A DNA stretch of 64,000 bases from an uncultured Bacteroidales bacterium (GTDB taxonomy: Bacteria; Bacteroidota; Bacteroidia; Bacteroidales; Paludibacteraceae): NCBI GenBank assembly GCA_902765485.1, contig CACWZZ010000003.1, positions 1 through 64,000 on the forward strand. Direction: 5' to 3'. The translations under genes were made by a program, and so were the position numbers. This document shows, one piece after another, positions 26,176-36,126 of the stretch. The notes below the pieces were generated by a model that saw only the letters and a list, made by a program, of their open reading frames with translations, was not told where the DNA came from and searched no databases. The stretch's first letter is position 1; every line of letters starts with the position of its first letter.

Positions 26176-26880
26176 TTATTTCTTCTGCGGAACAAACGCC
26201 AAAAGTACGTTCAGCATGACGTACCAGAGGATGCAACCTGTTCCGCTGAAGAGCGCGAACTCAATATGATGATGCATGATTGCTTTTGCTACGCAAAAGC
26301 CGATAATAATGAGACATCCGACCAAGAAAGAGCAAATGACCATCTTGTCTTTCTGCCATCCTTTGAAGCTGAAGAACGGAATCTCTGCATTCAGCAGATA
26401 GCAACTCAGCAAGGATATTCCCAGCAGGCACCAACCCATCCAGTCGTACGCCAACATGGCATACGGCATGCAGCATATACCGCCCCAAAAAATAGCGTTT
26501 GCCGGTGTTGCCAAACCGATAAACGAATCATGCTGACGCTCATCGACGTTGAATTTCGCCAAGCGAAGAGCGGAAAAAGCAGCCATTAGCAATGCAATCG
26601 CAGCCCACCAGCCGAGAATAGGACGCAGATAGCAGAAGAGCATCATCGCCGGTGCCAAACCGAAGGTAATGTCGTCCGCCAGCGAATCCAACTGCACGCC
26701 GATAGGGCTTGGAGCCTTCAGCAGACGAGCACTCATACCATCGAAGAAATCAAAGAATGCACCCGCTAAAATGAACACAAACGCCCATATAAATGCACCT
26801 TGTGTAGCCAGAAAAACGGCTATACTGCCGCATAGCAGATTGCAACATGTGATCGCGTCCGGAATAATTCGTTTTATCAT
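26176..26880 (-). CDS. pssA: CDP-diacylglycerol-serine O-phosphatidyltransferase
   Basis: 234 aa, seven to eight membrane helices. The CDP-alcohol phosphatidyltransferase signature DGxxAR(8)GxxxDxxxD is present as DGMSARLLKAPSPIGVQLDS followed by LADD. The N-terminal IPDAITCCNLLCGSIAV is typical of PssA. It makes phosphatidylserine, the precursor of phosphatidylethanolamine, in the inner membrane. Its start overlaps the stop of the MFS gene by 4 bp. Confidence 0.95.
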   Translation of the reverse strand: MIKRIIPDAITCCNLLCGSIAVFLATQGAFIWAFVFILAGAFFDFFDGMSARLLKAPSPIGVQLDSLADDITFGLAPAMMLFCYLRPILGWWAAIALLMAAFSALRLAKFNVDERQHDSFIGLATPANAIFWGGICCMPYAMLAYDWMGWCLLGISLLSCYLLNAEIPFFSFKGWQKDKMVICSFLVGCLIIIGFCVAKAIMHHHIEFALFSGTGCILWYVMLNVLLAFVPQKK

Positions 26881-28199
26881 AGTTTTTTATATACAAAATA
26901 GGTTATTGCAAAAGTGGTAATACTGCATGCATTGGCGATCCAGAAGAACGTGGAATAGCCCACTGCCATCTCCAGCGAACCGGCGATGAAACCCGGGATC
27001 ATCATACTTAGAGCCATGAATGCCGTGCAGATAGCATAGTGCGAGGTCTTATATTTGCCCTCCGAGAAATGCATCATATACATCATATAGGCGGTAAAAC
27101 CGAAGCCGTAGCCGAAGTTCTCAAAACTAACAGCGCTGCCAATGATCCACAGCGATTCGGGTTGCGCCATACTCAGGTAGCAATAGACGAAACTCGGCAG
27201 CGTCAGGGCGGAAGCCATCAGCCAAAGCGAACGTTTCAGTCCGTGGCGGGAGATATAGATTCCTCCGAGAATACCACCAAGGAGCAGAAAAGCAACGCCT
27301 ATTGTGCCATACAGCAATCCGACCGTATCTGTACTCAGTTCCAGTCCGCCTCCGATGATCTGACCGTTGCGCAGCATCGTTGCGCGGCTGTCAACAAGGA
27401 ATGGTTGACATAGTTTAACCAGAAATCCTTCGCTCAGACGGTAGAGCAGCATGAATCCGATTGCCAGCCCCACACCGGGTTTGGTGAAGAACGTGCCGAA
27501 CGATTCTTTCAGCTCATTCAACGCCTCCGAGGCACTCTTGACCGAACGCTGGTCATCCGCTTGCGCTTTGGGCAGGAAGAAAATATGGTACAGCGTTACG
27601 CAGAAGAGAATGACACTCGTAGCACCTAAAGTCAGCTGCCAGGACATCGGAATATCGCCTGTTTTATTCTCAATGTACCCGGCGATATACACCAGCACAC
27701 CTTGCGAAAAGACAGACGCGATGCGATAGAACGTAGAGCGGATTCCGATGAAAGCGGCTTGGCTCTTGGTGTCATGCGCCAGCATGTAATAGCCGTCTGC
27801 CGCAATGTCGTGCGTAGCAGAAGCAAAGGCTGCGATGATAAAAAAGACCAGCGTCCATCGGAAAAGACCGACCGAAGTCTCTTTCGCTGCAATCAGCTCC
27901 GGATCCGGATGCGGTAACGTCACTGTTAACAAGATGCACAGCGTTGTCATCAGCACTTGCATCGCAATAATCCACCATCGTTTGGTTCGGATGATATCCA
28001 CGAACGGAGCCCATAAGCCCTTGAGAAACCATGGGAAATAGAGCAGGGTGGTGAAGAATGCCAGCTGGTCGTTTGGCACTCCCATTTTAGCAAACAGCAT
28101 CACAGAGATGCTGTTTACCAAAAAATAGGGTATTCCTTCTGTGAAGTACAACGTCGGTACCCACACCCAAGGCGATGTGACCTTATTATAATTACGCAC
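26877..28199 (-). CDS. MFS transporter, AmpG-like
   Basis: 440 aa from a GTG start, twelve membrane helices. The start WVWVPTLYFTEGIPYFLVNS, followed by GLWAPFVDIIRTKRWW, is the pattern of the AmpG-like branch of MFS carriers, which in proteobacteria import muropeptides. The substrate here is not known. It lies 8 bp behind the PpiD-like gene and overlaps pssA, so it is in the middle of the 31179-26176 operon. Confidence 0.85.
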   Translation of the reverse strand: MRNYNKVTSPWVWVPTLYFTEGIPYFLVNSISVMLFAKMGVPNDQLAFFTTLLYFPWFLKGLWAPFVDIIRTKRWWIIAMQVLMTTLCILLTVTLPHPDPELIAAKETSVGLFRWTLVFFIIAAFASATHDIAADGYYMLAHDTKSQAAFIGIRSTFYRIASVFSQGVLVYIAGYIENKTGDIPMSWQLTLGATSVILFCVTLYHIFFLPKAQADDQRSVKSASEALNELKESFGTFFTKPGVGLAIGFMLLYRLSEGFLVKLCQPFLVDSRATMLRNGQIIGGGLELSTDTVGLLYGTIGVAFLLLGGILGGIYISRHGLKRSLWLMASALTLPSFVYCYLSMAQPESLWIIGSAVSFENFGYGFGFTAYMMYMMHFSEGKYKTSHYAICTAFMALSMMIPGFIAGSLEMAVGYSTFFWIANACSITTFAITYFVYKKL

Positions 28200-28207
28200 G
28201 CGCGCGA

Positions 28208-30208
28208 TTATTGGAAGTTAGCGCGGTTGTCAACCACTTCAGCCTGGTCCTCAAGGATCTGCATTGCCTGGTACGGCAGATAAGCATAGCGGCTTGACAA
28301 ACGGTTTTTCTCGTTCTCAACAACAAAATCTTCGCTGATATTGTTGGCAGCTCCGGTCTTTACCATGAAGACACCCATCTTACCCTGAATAGGAGCGCTC
28401 AGTACGTTCTCGCCTTGTGCGATAGCTGTACCGATCACAGCCGGTTCGGCACCTGCGTTTCCGAAACGGTTGTCAGCCAGGCTCACGCGCTCGATATGTT
28501 GGATCGGTTGACCCATCTTCTCTGCGGCTGCCTCCAGACTCTCAACGCCTTTCAGCTCTTTCTGGATATAAGCTGCTTTGGCATTGTTGGTAGCCTCGTA
28601 GGTCAACTCTGCGCGTACTGCCTCCATCGGACGGTACTCACCGTCGTTCACTTCGGTCAGCGCAGCGATCACGAACTGCTGGCCGCACTCGAATACATCG
28701 CTCACTTGACCTTCTTTTGCCTCAAATGCCCAACGAACAATCGGACGGCTGCTCTTCAGCTGACCTACTTTCTCGGTCGTTGCGGTCAGGTTGTACTGCG
28801 GTATAACGGTCATGCCTGCCTCTTGGGCTGCTTTCTCCAATGCCTCGGCATTGTTGTTATCTACGATGAACTGTTTAGCTTGGTTGTAGATGATGGAGTA
28901 GGTCTTGCTGGACGGAGTCACCTCACGGGCGAGGATAGCCAGTTTTACTTTCGGCGACGGTTTGCCGATCTCCATGATCTCGTAGGTCTGCTCACCCATT
29001 CCCATTGCTACGGTGAAGCGCTCACCGCGTTTGCCTGCCAATGCCGGCTCTGCAATGTTCTTCGGCAGATCGGTTGCTTTGAACCAACCTAACTCTTGGT
29101 CCTCACCGCCTTCTACGATCGCTTTGAGCTCTACGGAATCCGGCATCGAGTAACCGGCTTTCATGATACGAGCCATCGCGTAGGTGTTGTTCTCAAAGAG
29201 GATGTCCGTGCAATCGCCGGCTTTAGCGCCCTTTGCGAAAGCGAACTCTTTGAATTGCGCCGGAACGGTCTGCTCCGAGTAATCGCGACCGTCGTACATG
29301 ATGTCCGAATTGGTGTTCACAACCAGACTTACGTCCTCTGCGGTCTTGAACTCCTCCTGCAGGTTTTGCAGCAGCGTCTCTGCTGCTTTGAAATCAGCCT
29401 CGCTCGGCACGATGTCGTAAGCGATGTATTTGATTGCGCGGTTCGGAGTCTGTTTGTACTGCGACAGGTGTTGTTTGTACAGTTTCTTGATGTCTCCGTC
29501 GCTTACTTTAACCAGGCTGTCAGCCACGGTGTAGTATGGTTTCATCACGTACTCCGCGCTCACGCCGTTCTGACGCTCGTTGAATGCGTACTCTGCGTCC
29601 AGCGAGTTTGCCTTGAGCAGGTGTTGCAGCAGCGTGGTGTATTTCTCCTGCATGTAGCTGATACGAACGGCTTTCTCCCAGTACAGCCAATAGGTCTTGG
29701 CTTGCTTGAGGTTCGCGTTCTGCTCCTCGTCGCCGCTCTCGTCGTTGATCGCTTGCAACAGGTTCACCACGATGTCGCGGCTGAACTGACCGTTCTCGTC
29801 CATGAAAGCACGACGCCCTGCGATGATCTGGTGAGGATGTTCACCGATGCACAACTCGCTCAGCTCGTCTGCGGTGATGTCCATTCCGATCTTTTTTGCC
29901 TGCGCACGCAGCGTGTAGTCCATTACGAACATGTTCCATACCTGGCTGCGGATCTGGGCGTACAGGTCCTCGTCGAAATCCGTACGACCGCTCTCAATCT
30001 TGTACACTTCTGTTAATTGCTCTCTTGCTGCTTCATACTCCGTGTAGTGGATCTTCTGACCCTCTACTTCGCCGATGTTTTCGCGATTGCGGTTGAAGAA
30101 ACTACTACCGGAGTTCAAAAAGTCTCCGAGAATAAATGCCAACATGGCGAGACCGACAATCGCGATCAACAATGCGCCATGATTTCTAATTCTTTGTAAA
30201 CTTGCCAT
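28208..30208 (-). CDS. PpiD-like periplasmic chaperone with reduced parvulin domain
   Basis: 666 aa; N-terminal membrane anchor at about 11-29 (HGALLIAIVGLAMLAFILGD) and a SurA-N/PpiD-like region (IGEVEGQKIHYTEYEAAREQ). It should sit in the inner membrane and assist proteins leaving the Sec translocon. The parvulin part is short: SVELKAIVEGGED is joined directly to QELGWFKATDLPKNIAEPAL, while the usual ARHILI strand and the roughly 50 residues up to the GGxLGWF motif are missing. This suggests loss of prolyl isomerase activity but retention of a chaperone role. It is the second gene after the OB-fold lipoprotein gene. Confidence 0.85.
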   Translation of the reverse strand: MASLQRIRNHGALLIAIVGLAMLAFILGDFLNSGSSFFNRNRENIGEVEGQKIHYTEYEAAREQLTEVYKIESGRTDFDEDLYAQIRSQVWNMFVMDYTLRAQAKKIGMDITADELSELCIGEHPHQIIAGRRAFMDENGQFSRDIVVNLLQAINDESGDEEQNANLKQAKTYWLYWEKAVRISYMQEKYTTLLQHLLKANSLDAEYAFNERQNGVSAEYVMKPYYTVADSLVKVSDGDIKKLYKQHLSQYKQTPNRAIKYIAYDIVPSEADFKAAETLLQNLQEEFKTAEDVSLVVNTNSDIMYDGRDYSEQTVPAQFKEFAFAKGAKAGDCTDILFENNTYAMARIMKAGYSMPDSVELKAIVEGGEDQELGWFKATDLPKNIAEPALAGKRGERFTVAMGMGEQTYEIMEIGKPSPKVKLAILAREVTPSSKTYSIIYNQAKQFIVDNNNAEALEKAAQEAGMTVIPQYNLTATTEKVGQLKSSRPIVRWAFEAKEGQVSDVFECGQQFVIAALTEVNDGEYRPMEAVRAELTYEATNNAKAAYIQKELKGVESLEAAAEKMGQPIQHIERVSLADNRFGNAGAEPAVIGTAIAQGENVLSAPIQGKMGVFMVKTGAANNISEDFVVENEKNRLSSRYAYLPYQAMQILEDQAEVVDNRANFQ

Positions 30209-30230
30209 TTTTTGTTATTTATTTTTTATT

Positions 30231-30256
30231 TTCAATTTTCAATTGTCAATTCTCAA
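30231..30256. repeat. 7-bp TTCAATT/TTCTCAA array between lipoprotein and ppiD-like genes
   Basis: ttcaatt, ttcaatt, gtcaatt, ctcaa. It begins right at the stop codon of the lipoprotein gene. Confidence 0.7.
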
Positions 30257-31179
30257 AAGTTCGGGTTGGTGGATTGCTCGATGAATCCTTGTACCGGCTC
30301 GCATGTGCCGTTGTAGTTCTGGATTTTTGCATTCACCAGCACGGTGTCGCCTACCATCACTTGGTTGATATTGGTGAATTTGTTGTTTGCGCTCTTGTAG
30401 AACAGGCGGAAGCAGGTTGCTGTCACCTCGCCGTCCGAAGAGATGTTGAAGGTCATGTTGCCGTAGTTGCTCAGCGTCTTGTCGGTCACGCTTGTCACCA
30501 CGCCGCGGATCTTATAGCTCTCGCTGGTCGTCTTGCCTGCTCCGATGCTGTCGCAAATCTCTTTAGCGCGGTTCACGCTGATTTCGCCTTCACCCGGCTC
30601 AGGACAGCCCGGGAACGGAGGGAATACCTCGTTGAAATGCGCGTTGCTGGACGAATAAGTGCCACACGTTCCGCTGCTCTCAATGATACCGTTATAGTTC
30701 TGGATCTTGCATTTCACCACCACGAAATCGCCGATCTGCAATGCGTCGTGATCGGGCAGCGGAGCGCCGTTCTTGCCCAATATACGGTAGCAATAGAACT
30801 CTTTCGAACCCTTGCCGTCGTTCCGGGCGCTCAGATAAACGTAGTCGTTGCCGTATTGGGCAAACTTGCTCTCGAAATCCGATTTCGAACGCTGGGTCTC
30901 GTCGAAACGTCTTACCCAGCCTTTGATATAATATTCCTCGTCAGATGACTGTCCGGCTGCTAATTTCTGACCTATCTTCACCGCCTCGTTCACATTGATC
31001 GTTCCTGCCGGAATCGCTACGCCCGCCGGATCCGGTGTCGGATCGGGATCTGCAATAGACGGCATGGTGTCATTCTTGGTCATCTCATTGTCACCCGGTG
31101 CGTTGATATACGGACTTTCCTTGCAACCGATAAATGCCAACGCGATAGCTGTGGTTAATACCAATAAACTCTTCTTCAT
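30253..31179 (-). CDS. Lipoprotein with two OB-fold-like repeats
   Basis: 308 aa. Lipobox AFIGC puts the lipid on Cys19. Two similar halves of about 120 residues follow: VNEAVKIGQKLAAGQSSDEE with YYIKGWVRR, then VNRAKEICDSIGAGKTTSES with YKIRGVVTS; each ends GDxVxVxxKIQNYNG. This is the pattern of the OB-fold domains (DUF6359-like) seen in Bacteroidales surface lipoproteins and nucleases. A Pro/Asp-rich linker joins the first half to the anchor. Role unknown; the fold suggests binding of a nucleic acid or sugar. It is the first gene of the operon and has a consensus promoter. Confidence 0.8.
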   Translation of the reverse strand: MKKSLLVLTTAIALAFIGCKESPYINAPGDNEMTKNDTMPSIADPDPTPDPAGVAIPAGTINVNEAVKIGQKLAAGQSSDEEYYIKGWVRRFDETQRSKSDFESKFAQYGNDYVYLSARNDGKGSKEFYCYRILGKNGAPLPDHDALQIGDFVVVKCKIQNYNGIIESSGTCGTYSSSNAHFNEVFPPFPGCPEPGEGEISVNRAKEICDSIGAGKTTSESYKIRGVVTSVTDKTLSNYGNMTFNISSDGEVTATCFRLFYKSANNKFTNINQVMVGDTVLVNAKIQNYNGTCEPVQGFIEQSTNPNF

Positions 31180-31225
31180 AATATTGTAGTATTTAAGATT
31201 TTACACATTATGTCAAAATCGGCTA

Positions 31226-31256
31226 CAAAATTACAAAAAATATTTCACGCGCGCAA
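31226..31256 (-). promoter_or_regulatory. Promoter of the lipoprotein-ppiD-MFS-pssA operon
   Basis: Minus strand TTG (31254-31256), 20 bp, TAATTTTG (31226-31233). Confidence 0.75.
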
Positions 31257-31293
31257 ATAATTACGGAAAAAAGTGAAAAAAATCACTCAACTC

Positions 31294-31324
31294 TTGCGTA
31301 TATCAAAAAAATGTAGTAATTTTG
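31294..31324 (+). promoter_or_regulatory. Promoter of infC-rpmI-rplT
   Basis: TTG (31294-31296), 20 bp, TAATTTTG (31317-31324). The start is expected near 31331, giving a leader of about 66 bases. Confidence 0.8.
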
Positions 31325-31342
31325 TCCGCTTTTTCGATGGTA

Positions 31343-31357
31343 GGGCAATTTGTGCCC
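31343..31357 (+). promoter_or_regulatory. Leader hairpin of infC
   Basis: GGGCA, loop ATTTG, TGCCC in the infC leader. It may take part in autogenous control of the infC-rpmI-rplT operon by L20, known in other bacteria; I cannot show an L20-binding site. Confidence 0.4.
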
Positions 31358-31396
31358 GCACGGAAAGCACATTATTAACTATTAAAAGTTGAACAT

Positions 31397-31954
31397 ATAG
31401 CAACTATCCCTCAGCGACCACGCGGTGGTCGAGTTATTAAAGAGGACCCGCATCGTATCAACGACAAAATCCGCGGTGTCCAGCAAGTGCGCCTCATTGG
31501 CGAAAATGTAGAGCCCGGTATCTACACCTATCAGCAGGCAATGAGAATTGCAGATGAGCAAAACCTTGATCTCGTTGAGATCGCTCCTACTGCTACTCCT
31601 CCTGTCTGCCGCGTCATTGACTACCAGAAGTTCCTTTACGCTCAGAAGAAAAAGCAAAAGGAAGCGAAGGCGAACCAGAAAAAGCAAGAGGTGAAGGAGA
31701 TCCGTTTCGGACCGCAAACCGATGACCACGATTACAACTTCAAGCTCAAGCACGCTATCGAGTTCCTCAAAGAAGGAAACAAAGTGAAAGCTTATGTCTT
31801 CTTCCGCGGACGGTCCATCGTCTTCAAGGAGCAGGGCGAACTCCTCCTCGCGCGCTTCGCTGCCGACCTCGCTGAATACGGCAAACCCGATAATGTGCCA
31901 ACCCTCGAGGGGAAGAGAATGATCCTCTTCATCAGCCCGAGGAGCCAAAAGTAA
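31397..31954 (+). CDS. infC: Translation initiation factor IF-3
   Basis: 185 aa when started at the ATA at 31397. There is no in-frame ATG, GTG or TTG before residue 31, yet the reading frame continues upstream with [20 protein letters not shown], which matches Bacteroidota IF-3 proteins that begin MATxxRxxRGGR. A TAA closes the frame at about 31376. So ATA is the best start, with ATC (31406) as an alternative; infC genes generally start with rare codons such as ATT because IF-3 itself rejects them, giving feedback control. The body has [40 protein letters not shown] and [20 protein letters not shown], all family hallmarks. Confidence 0.93.
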   Translation: MATIPQRPRGGRVIKEDPHRINDKIRGVQQVRLIGENVEPGIYTYQQAMRIADEQNLDLVEIAPTATPPVCRVIDYQKFLYAQKKKQKEAKANQKKQEVKEIRFGPQTDDHDYNFKLKHAIEFLKEGNKVKAYVFFRGRSIVFKEQGELLLARFAADLAEYGKPDNVPTLEGKRMILFISPRSQK

Positions 31955-32062
31955 TAGCCGTTCCAGAGCCCATAAACAAGTCGTAGGGCCTACCTTTTTA
32001 TCGCGTCTGAGTACGCGTGGCTGCCCGAGACTTATATTATTAATAACTAAATTCAAAACAAA

Positions 32063-32200
32063 ATGCCAAAGGTAAAAACGAACTCCGGTGCTAAAAAGCG
32101 TTTCACGCTTACCGGAACCGGTAAAATCAAGCGTAAGCACGCTTACATCAGACGAACATGCGCTCCATCCGTGAGATGCTCCTGCTTCGTTAAGTACTAA
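32063..32200 (+). pseudogene. rpmI: Ribosomal protein L35 gene with internal deletion and frameshift
   Basis: The first 28 residues are a perfect L35 start ([20 protein letters not shown], then KIKRKHAY). After that the frame reads [17 protein letters not shown], which is not L35. In another frame the DNA at 32156-32193 gives [12 protein letters not shown] and a stop, the expected L35 C-terminus. From the ATG to that stop is 131 nt against 198 for a 65-aa L35, so about 67 nt of the lysine-rich middle are missing. Since 67 is not a multiple of three, the frame breaks. An essential-type gene in an otherwise normal operon makes an assembly or sequencing error the likeliest cause; a true deletion or a second copy elsewhere is possible. 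Confidence 0.85.
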
Positions 32201-32225
32201 CCATTAAAGTGAAAGGACAAGAGAA

Positions 32226-32582
32226 ATGCCAAGATCAGTAAATCACGTTGCTTCGCGCAACCGTCGCAAAAAGATCATGTCGCTCACCCGTGGTAACTTT
32301 GGTGGTCGTGCCAATGTATGGACCGTTGCAAAGAACACATGGGAGAAAGGTTTGCAGTATGCTTACCGCGATCGTAAGAACAAAAAACGCACATTCCGTG
32401 CTCTCTGGATCCAGCGTATCAACGCTGCTGCTCGCCTCGAGGGTCTGAGCTACAGCCAGTTGATGGGTCTGCTCAAGAAAGCAGGTATCGTCATCAACCG
32501 CAAAGCGCTCGCTGACCTCGCTATGAATCAACCCGCTGCTTTCAAGGCAGTTGTTGACCAAGCGAAGAAAGCTGCGAAGTAA
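32226..32582 (+). CDS. rplT: Large-subunit ribosomal protein L20
   Basis: 118 aa, normal length. [20 protein letters not shown] at the start and [20 protein letters not shown] near the end are typical. L20 binds 23S rRNA early in assembly. Third gene of infC-rpmI-rplT, 25 bp behind the broken rpmI frame, and followed by a strong terminator. Confidence 0.97.
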   Translation: MPRSVNHVASRNRRKKIMSLTRGNFGGRANVWTVAKNTWEKGLQYAYRDRKNKKRTFRALWIQRINAAARLEGLSYSQLMGLLKKAGIVINRKALADLAMNQPAAFKAVVDQAKKAAK

Positions 32583-32591
32583 TTGCGCAAG

Positions 32592-32610
32592 AATCCGCCA
32601 AGCATGGCGG
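32592..32610. repeat. Hairpin ATCCGCCA-AGC-A-TGGCGGAT
   Basis: An inverted repeat between rplT and its terminator, nearly identical to the one at 44316-44335 behind nifJ. It has no T tract of its own. Confidence 0.7.
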
Positions 32611-32629
32611 ATCGGTTCTTACAAAAAAG

Positions 32630-32656
32630 GCTCGCATTTTGCGAGCTCTTTTTTTA
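32630..32656 (+). terminator. Terminator of the infC-rpmI-rplT operon
   Basis: GCTCGCA, loop TTT, TGCGAGC, then TCTTTTTTTA. The convergent dapA gene ends inside its T tract (dapA stop at 32654-32656). Confidence 0.9.
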
Positions 32657-33523
32657 TCTGACATCTGATATCTGACGGCTGACGGCTGACATCTGACAGC
32701 TTAATTCCTCGCTTGCAGGAACAAGCGGCAGCCTTAGATTATTCTCTATCAATCCCTTTTGCGCCAGAACGGCTTTGATACCAACCGGATTGCCTTCTGC
32801 AAAGAGGAGTTTGATCATCTCTGCGTACTTCGCCTGCAAGGCTGCATCTTTGTCATGCACGATGTGCCAGAAGTCCTCCGGGAACACGTTGCTCGCTACG
32901 GAGATCAATCCTGCAGCTCCTGCTTCCATCAGTTCGCACGCTATACCGTCATCGCCGGAGATGACGCTGAATGCTGCATGCTGACGGCTGATAGCTATCA
33001 AATGCTTGATCTGCTCTACGTTGCCGGACGCTTCTTTGATGCCGCAGATCTTATCGGGGTGGGCATTGTAGATGCGCATAACGGTCTCCGGCAGCAGGTT
33101 CACGCCCGTGCGCCCGGGTACATTATATAATATCACGGGAATCGGACTTGCTTCCGCTACTGCGCAGAAATGCTGGAAGAGTCCTTCCTGATTCGGCTTG
33201 TTGTAGTACGGACAAACGCTCAGTATGGCGCTAAACCCGCTTAAGTCCATCGAGCGCAAACTCTCGCATACCGCCGCCGTGTTATTGCCGCCAACGCCTA
33301 ATACCAGCGGCAGACGCCCACGGACGTAGTTAACGATGAACTGTCTGACCTCTTTCTTCTCTTCTTCGGTCATAGTAGCGGCTTCGCCGGTGGTACCCAG
33401 CACAACGATGTAATCCACAAAGCCTGTCAACTGTGTATCCAGCAGGCGCGCCAATGCGTCGTAATCCACGCTCTTATCTGCTTTGAAGGGCGTGATAAGT
33501 GCCGTTCCGAGTCCTTTAATCAT
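32654..33523 (-). CDS. dapA: 4-hydroxy-tetrahydrodipicolinate synthase
   Basis: 289 aa. Catalytic residues are all visible: Thr44-Thr45 in VVLGTTGEAAT, Tyr133 and Arg138 in YNVPGRTG, and the Schiff-base Lys163 in GIKEASGN. The enzyme joins pyruvate and aspartate semialdehyde in the lysine/meso-diaminopimelate pathway. The last 14 residues (CQMSAVSRQISDVR) are encoded by a six-unit 7-bp CTGACNN array and do not belong to the family core. A second short stretch (AISRQHAAF) near residue 180 also looks repeat-derived. The start overlaps the DUF6913 gene by 8 bp; the stop lies in the terminator of rplT. Confidence 0.96.
   Translation of the reverse strand: MIKGLGTALITPFKADKSVDYDALARLLDTQLTGFVDYIVVLGTTGEAATMTEEEKKEVRQFIVNYVRGRLPLVLGVGGNNTAAVCESLRSMDLSGFSAILSVCPYYNKPNQEGLFQHFCAVAEASPIPVILYNVPGRTGVNLLPETVMRIYNAHPDKICGIKEASGNVEQIKHLIAISRQHAAFSVISGDDGIACELMEAGAAGLISVASNVFPEDFWHIVHDKDAALQAKYAEMIKLLFAEGNPVGIKAVLAQKGLIENNLRLPLVPASEELSCQMSAVSRQISDVR
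32657..32703. repeat. Six-unit 7-bp array (CTGACGG type) at the 3' end of dapA
   Basis: ctgacat, ctgatat, ctgacgg, ctgacgg, ctgacat, ctgacag. It encodes the DapA tail MSAVSRQISD. Confidence 0.9.
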
Positions 33524-34064
33524 TACTTTTGATGGTTGTTAAGAATTTCATCATCTGTTCATACAGCCACGCTGCCTCAATCGCCGCCTCTGCTCCTTGC
33601 TCCGGCGTGAAATCCGGTAGCGAAAGCAGCATATCGTGTATTCCTTCGCCTAAGTTGAGACCCACTTTGAAATCCGCGTCCGTGTACATCGCAATATAGC
33701 GCAGCGATAGAATAGGGCGGGGTGTTAAATCTATCAGCAGATCATAGTGCTCCGCCTGCAGGTCTTTGAGCACATGCTCTTTCGGTTTGCCCCAAAAGTT
33801 AAAATCCTCCAGACCCAAGATGCGGCTTTGCGGCAGGACGAGCGAAGTGATCTCTTTCTTCTCAACGAATCCCCACATCGTGACATCCATCTGTCTCCGC
33901 AGCAAGTCCTGGCGAATGGATTTGATACTATCGTTGCGCTCCAGCACATCGCTTTCGTAGATCAGCATAATCTTCAGCGGCCGATCCAGATGCGGAAAGC
34001 GAGGATTGCGCTCCGGCATTCGCTTGCGCAGGTAATCAAAGATGAATTGGTATAGTTTTCTCAT
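33516..34064 (-). CDS. DUF6913-like conserved protein
   Basis: 182 aa, soluble, no signal peptide. I recall this family as a conserved Bacteroidales neighbour of ligA and dapA; its function is not known. Visible features are MRKLYQFIFDYLRKRMPERN at the start, a Rossmann-like first strand KIMLIYESDV, FNFWGKPKEHVLKDL, YDLLIDLTPRPILSLRYIAM and FKVGLNLGEGIHDMLLSL. It lies 4 bp behind ligA and overlaps dapA by 8 bp, so all three are translated together. Confidence 0.6.
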   Translation of the reverse strand: MRKLYQFIFDYLRKRMPERNPRFPHLDRPLKIMLIYESDVLERNDSIKSIRQDLLRRQMDVTMWGFVEKKEITSLVLPQSRILGLEDFNFWGKPKEHVLKDLQAEHYDLLIDLTPRPILSLRYIAMYTDADFKVGLNLGEGIHDMLLSLPDFTPEQGAEAAIEAAWLYEQMMKFLTTIKSND

Positions 34065-34068
34065 TTTC

Positions 34069-36126
<2,058 letters not shown>

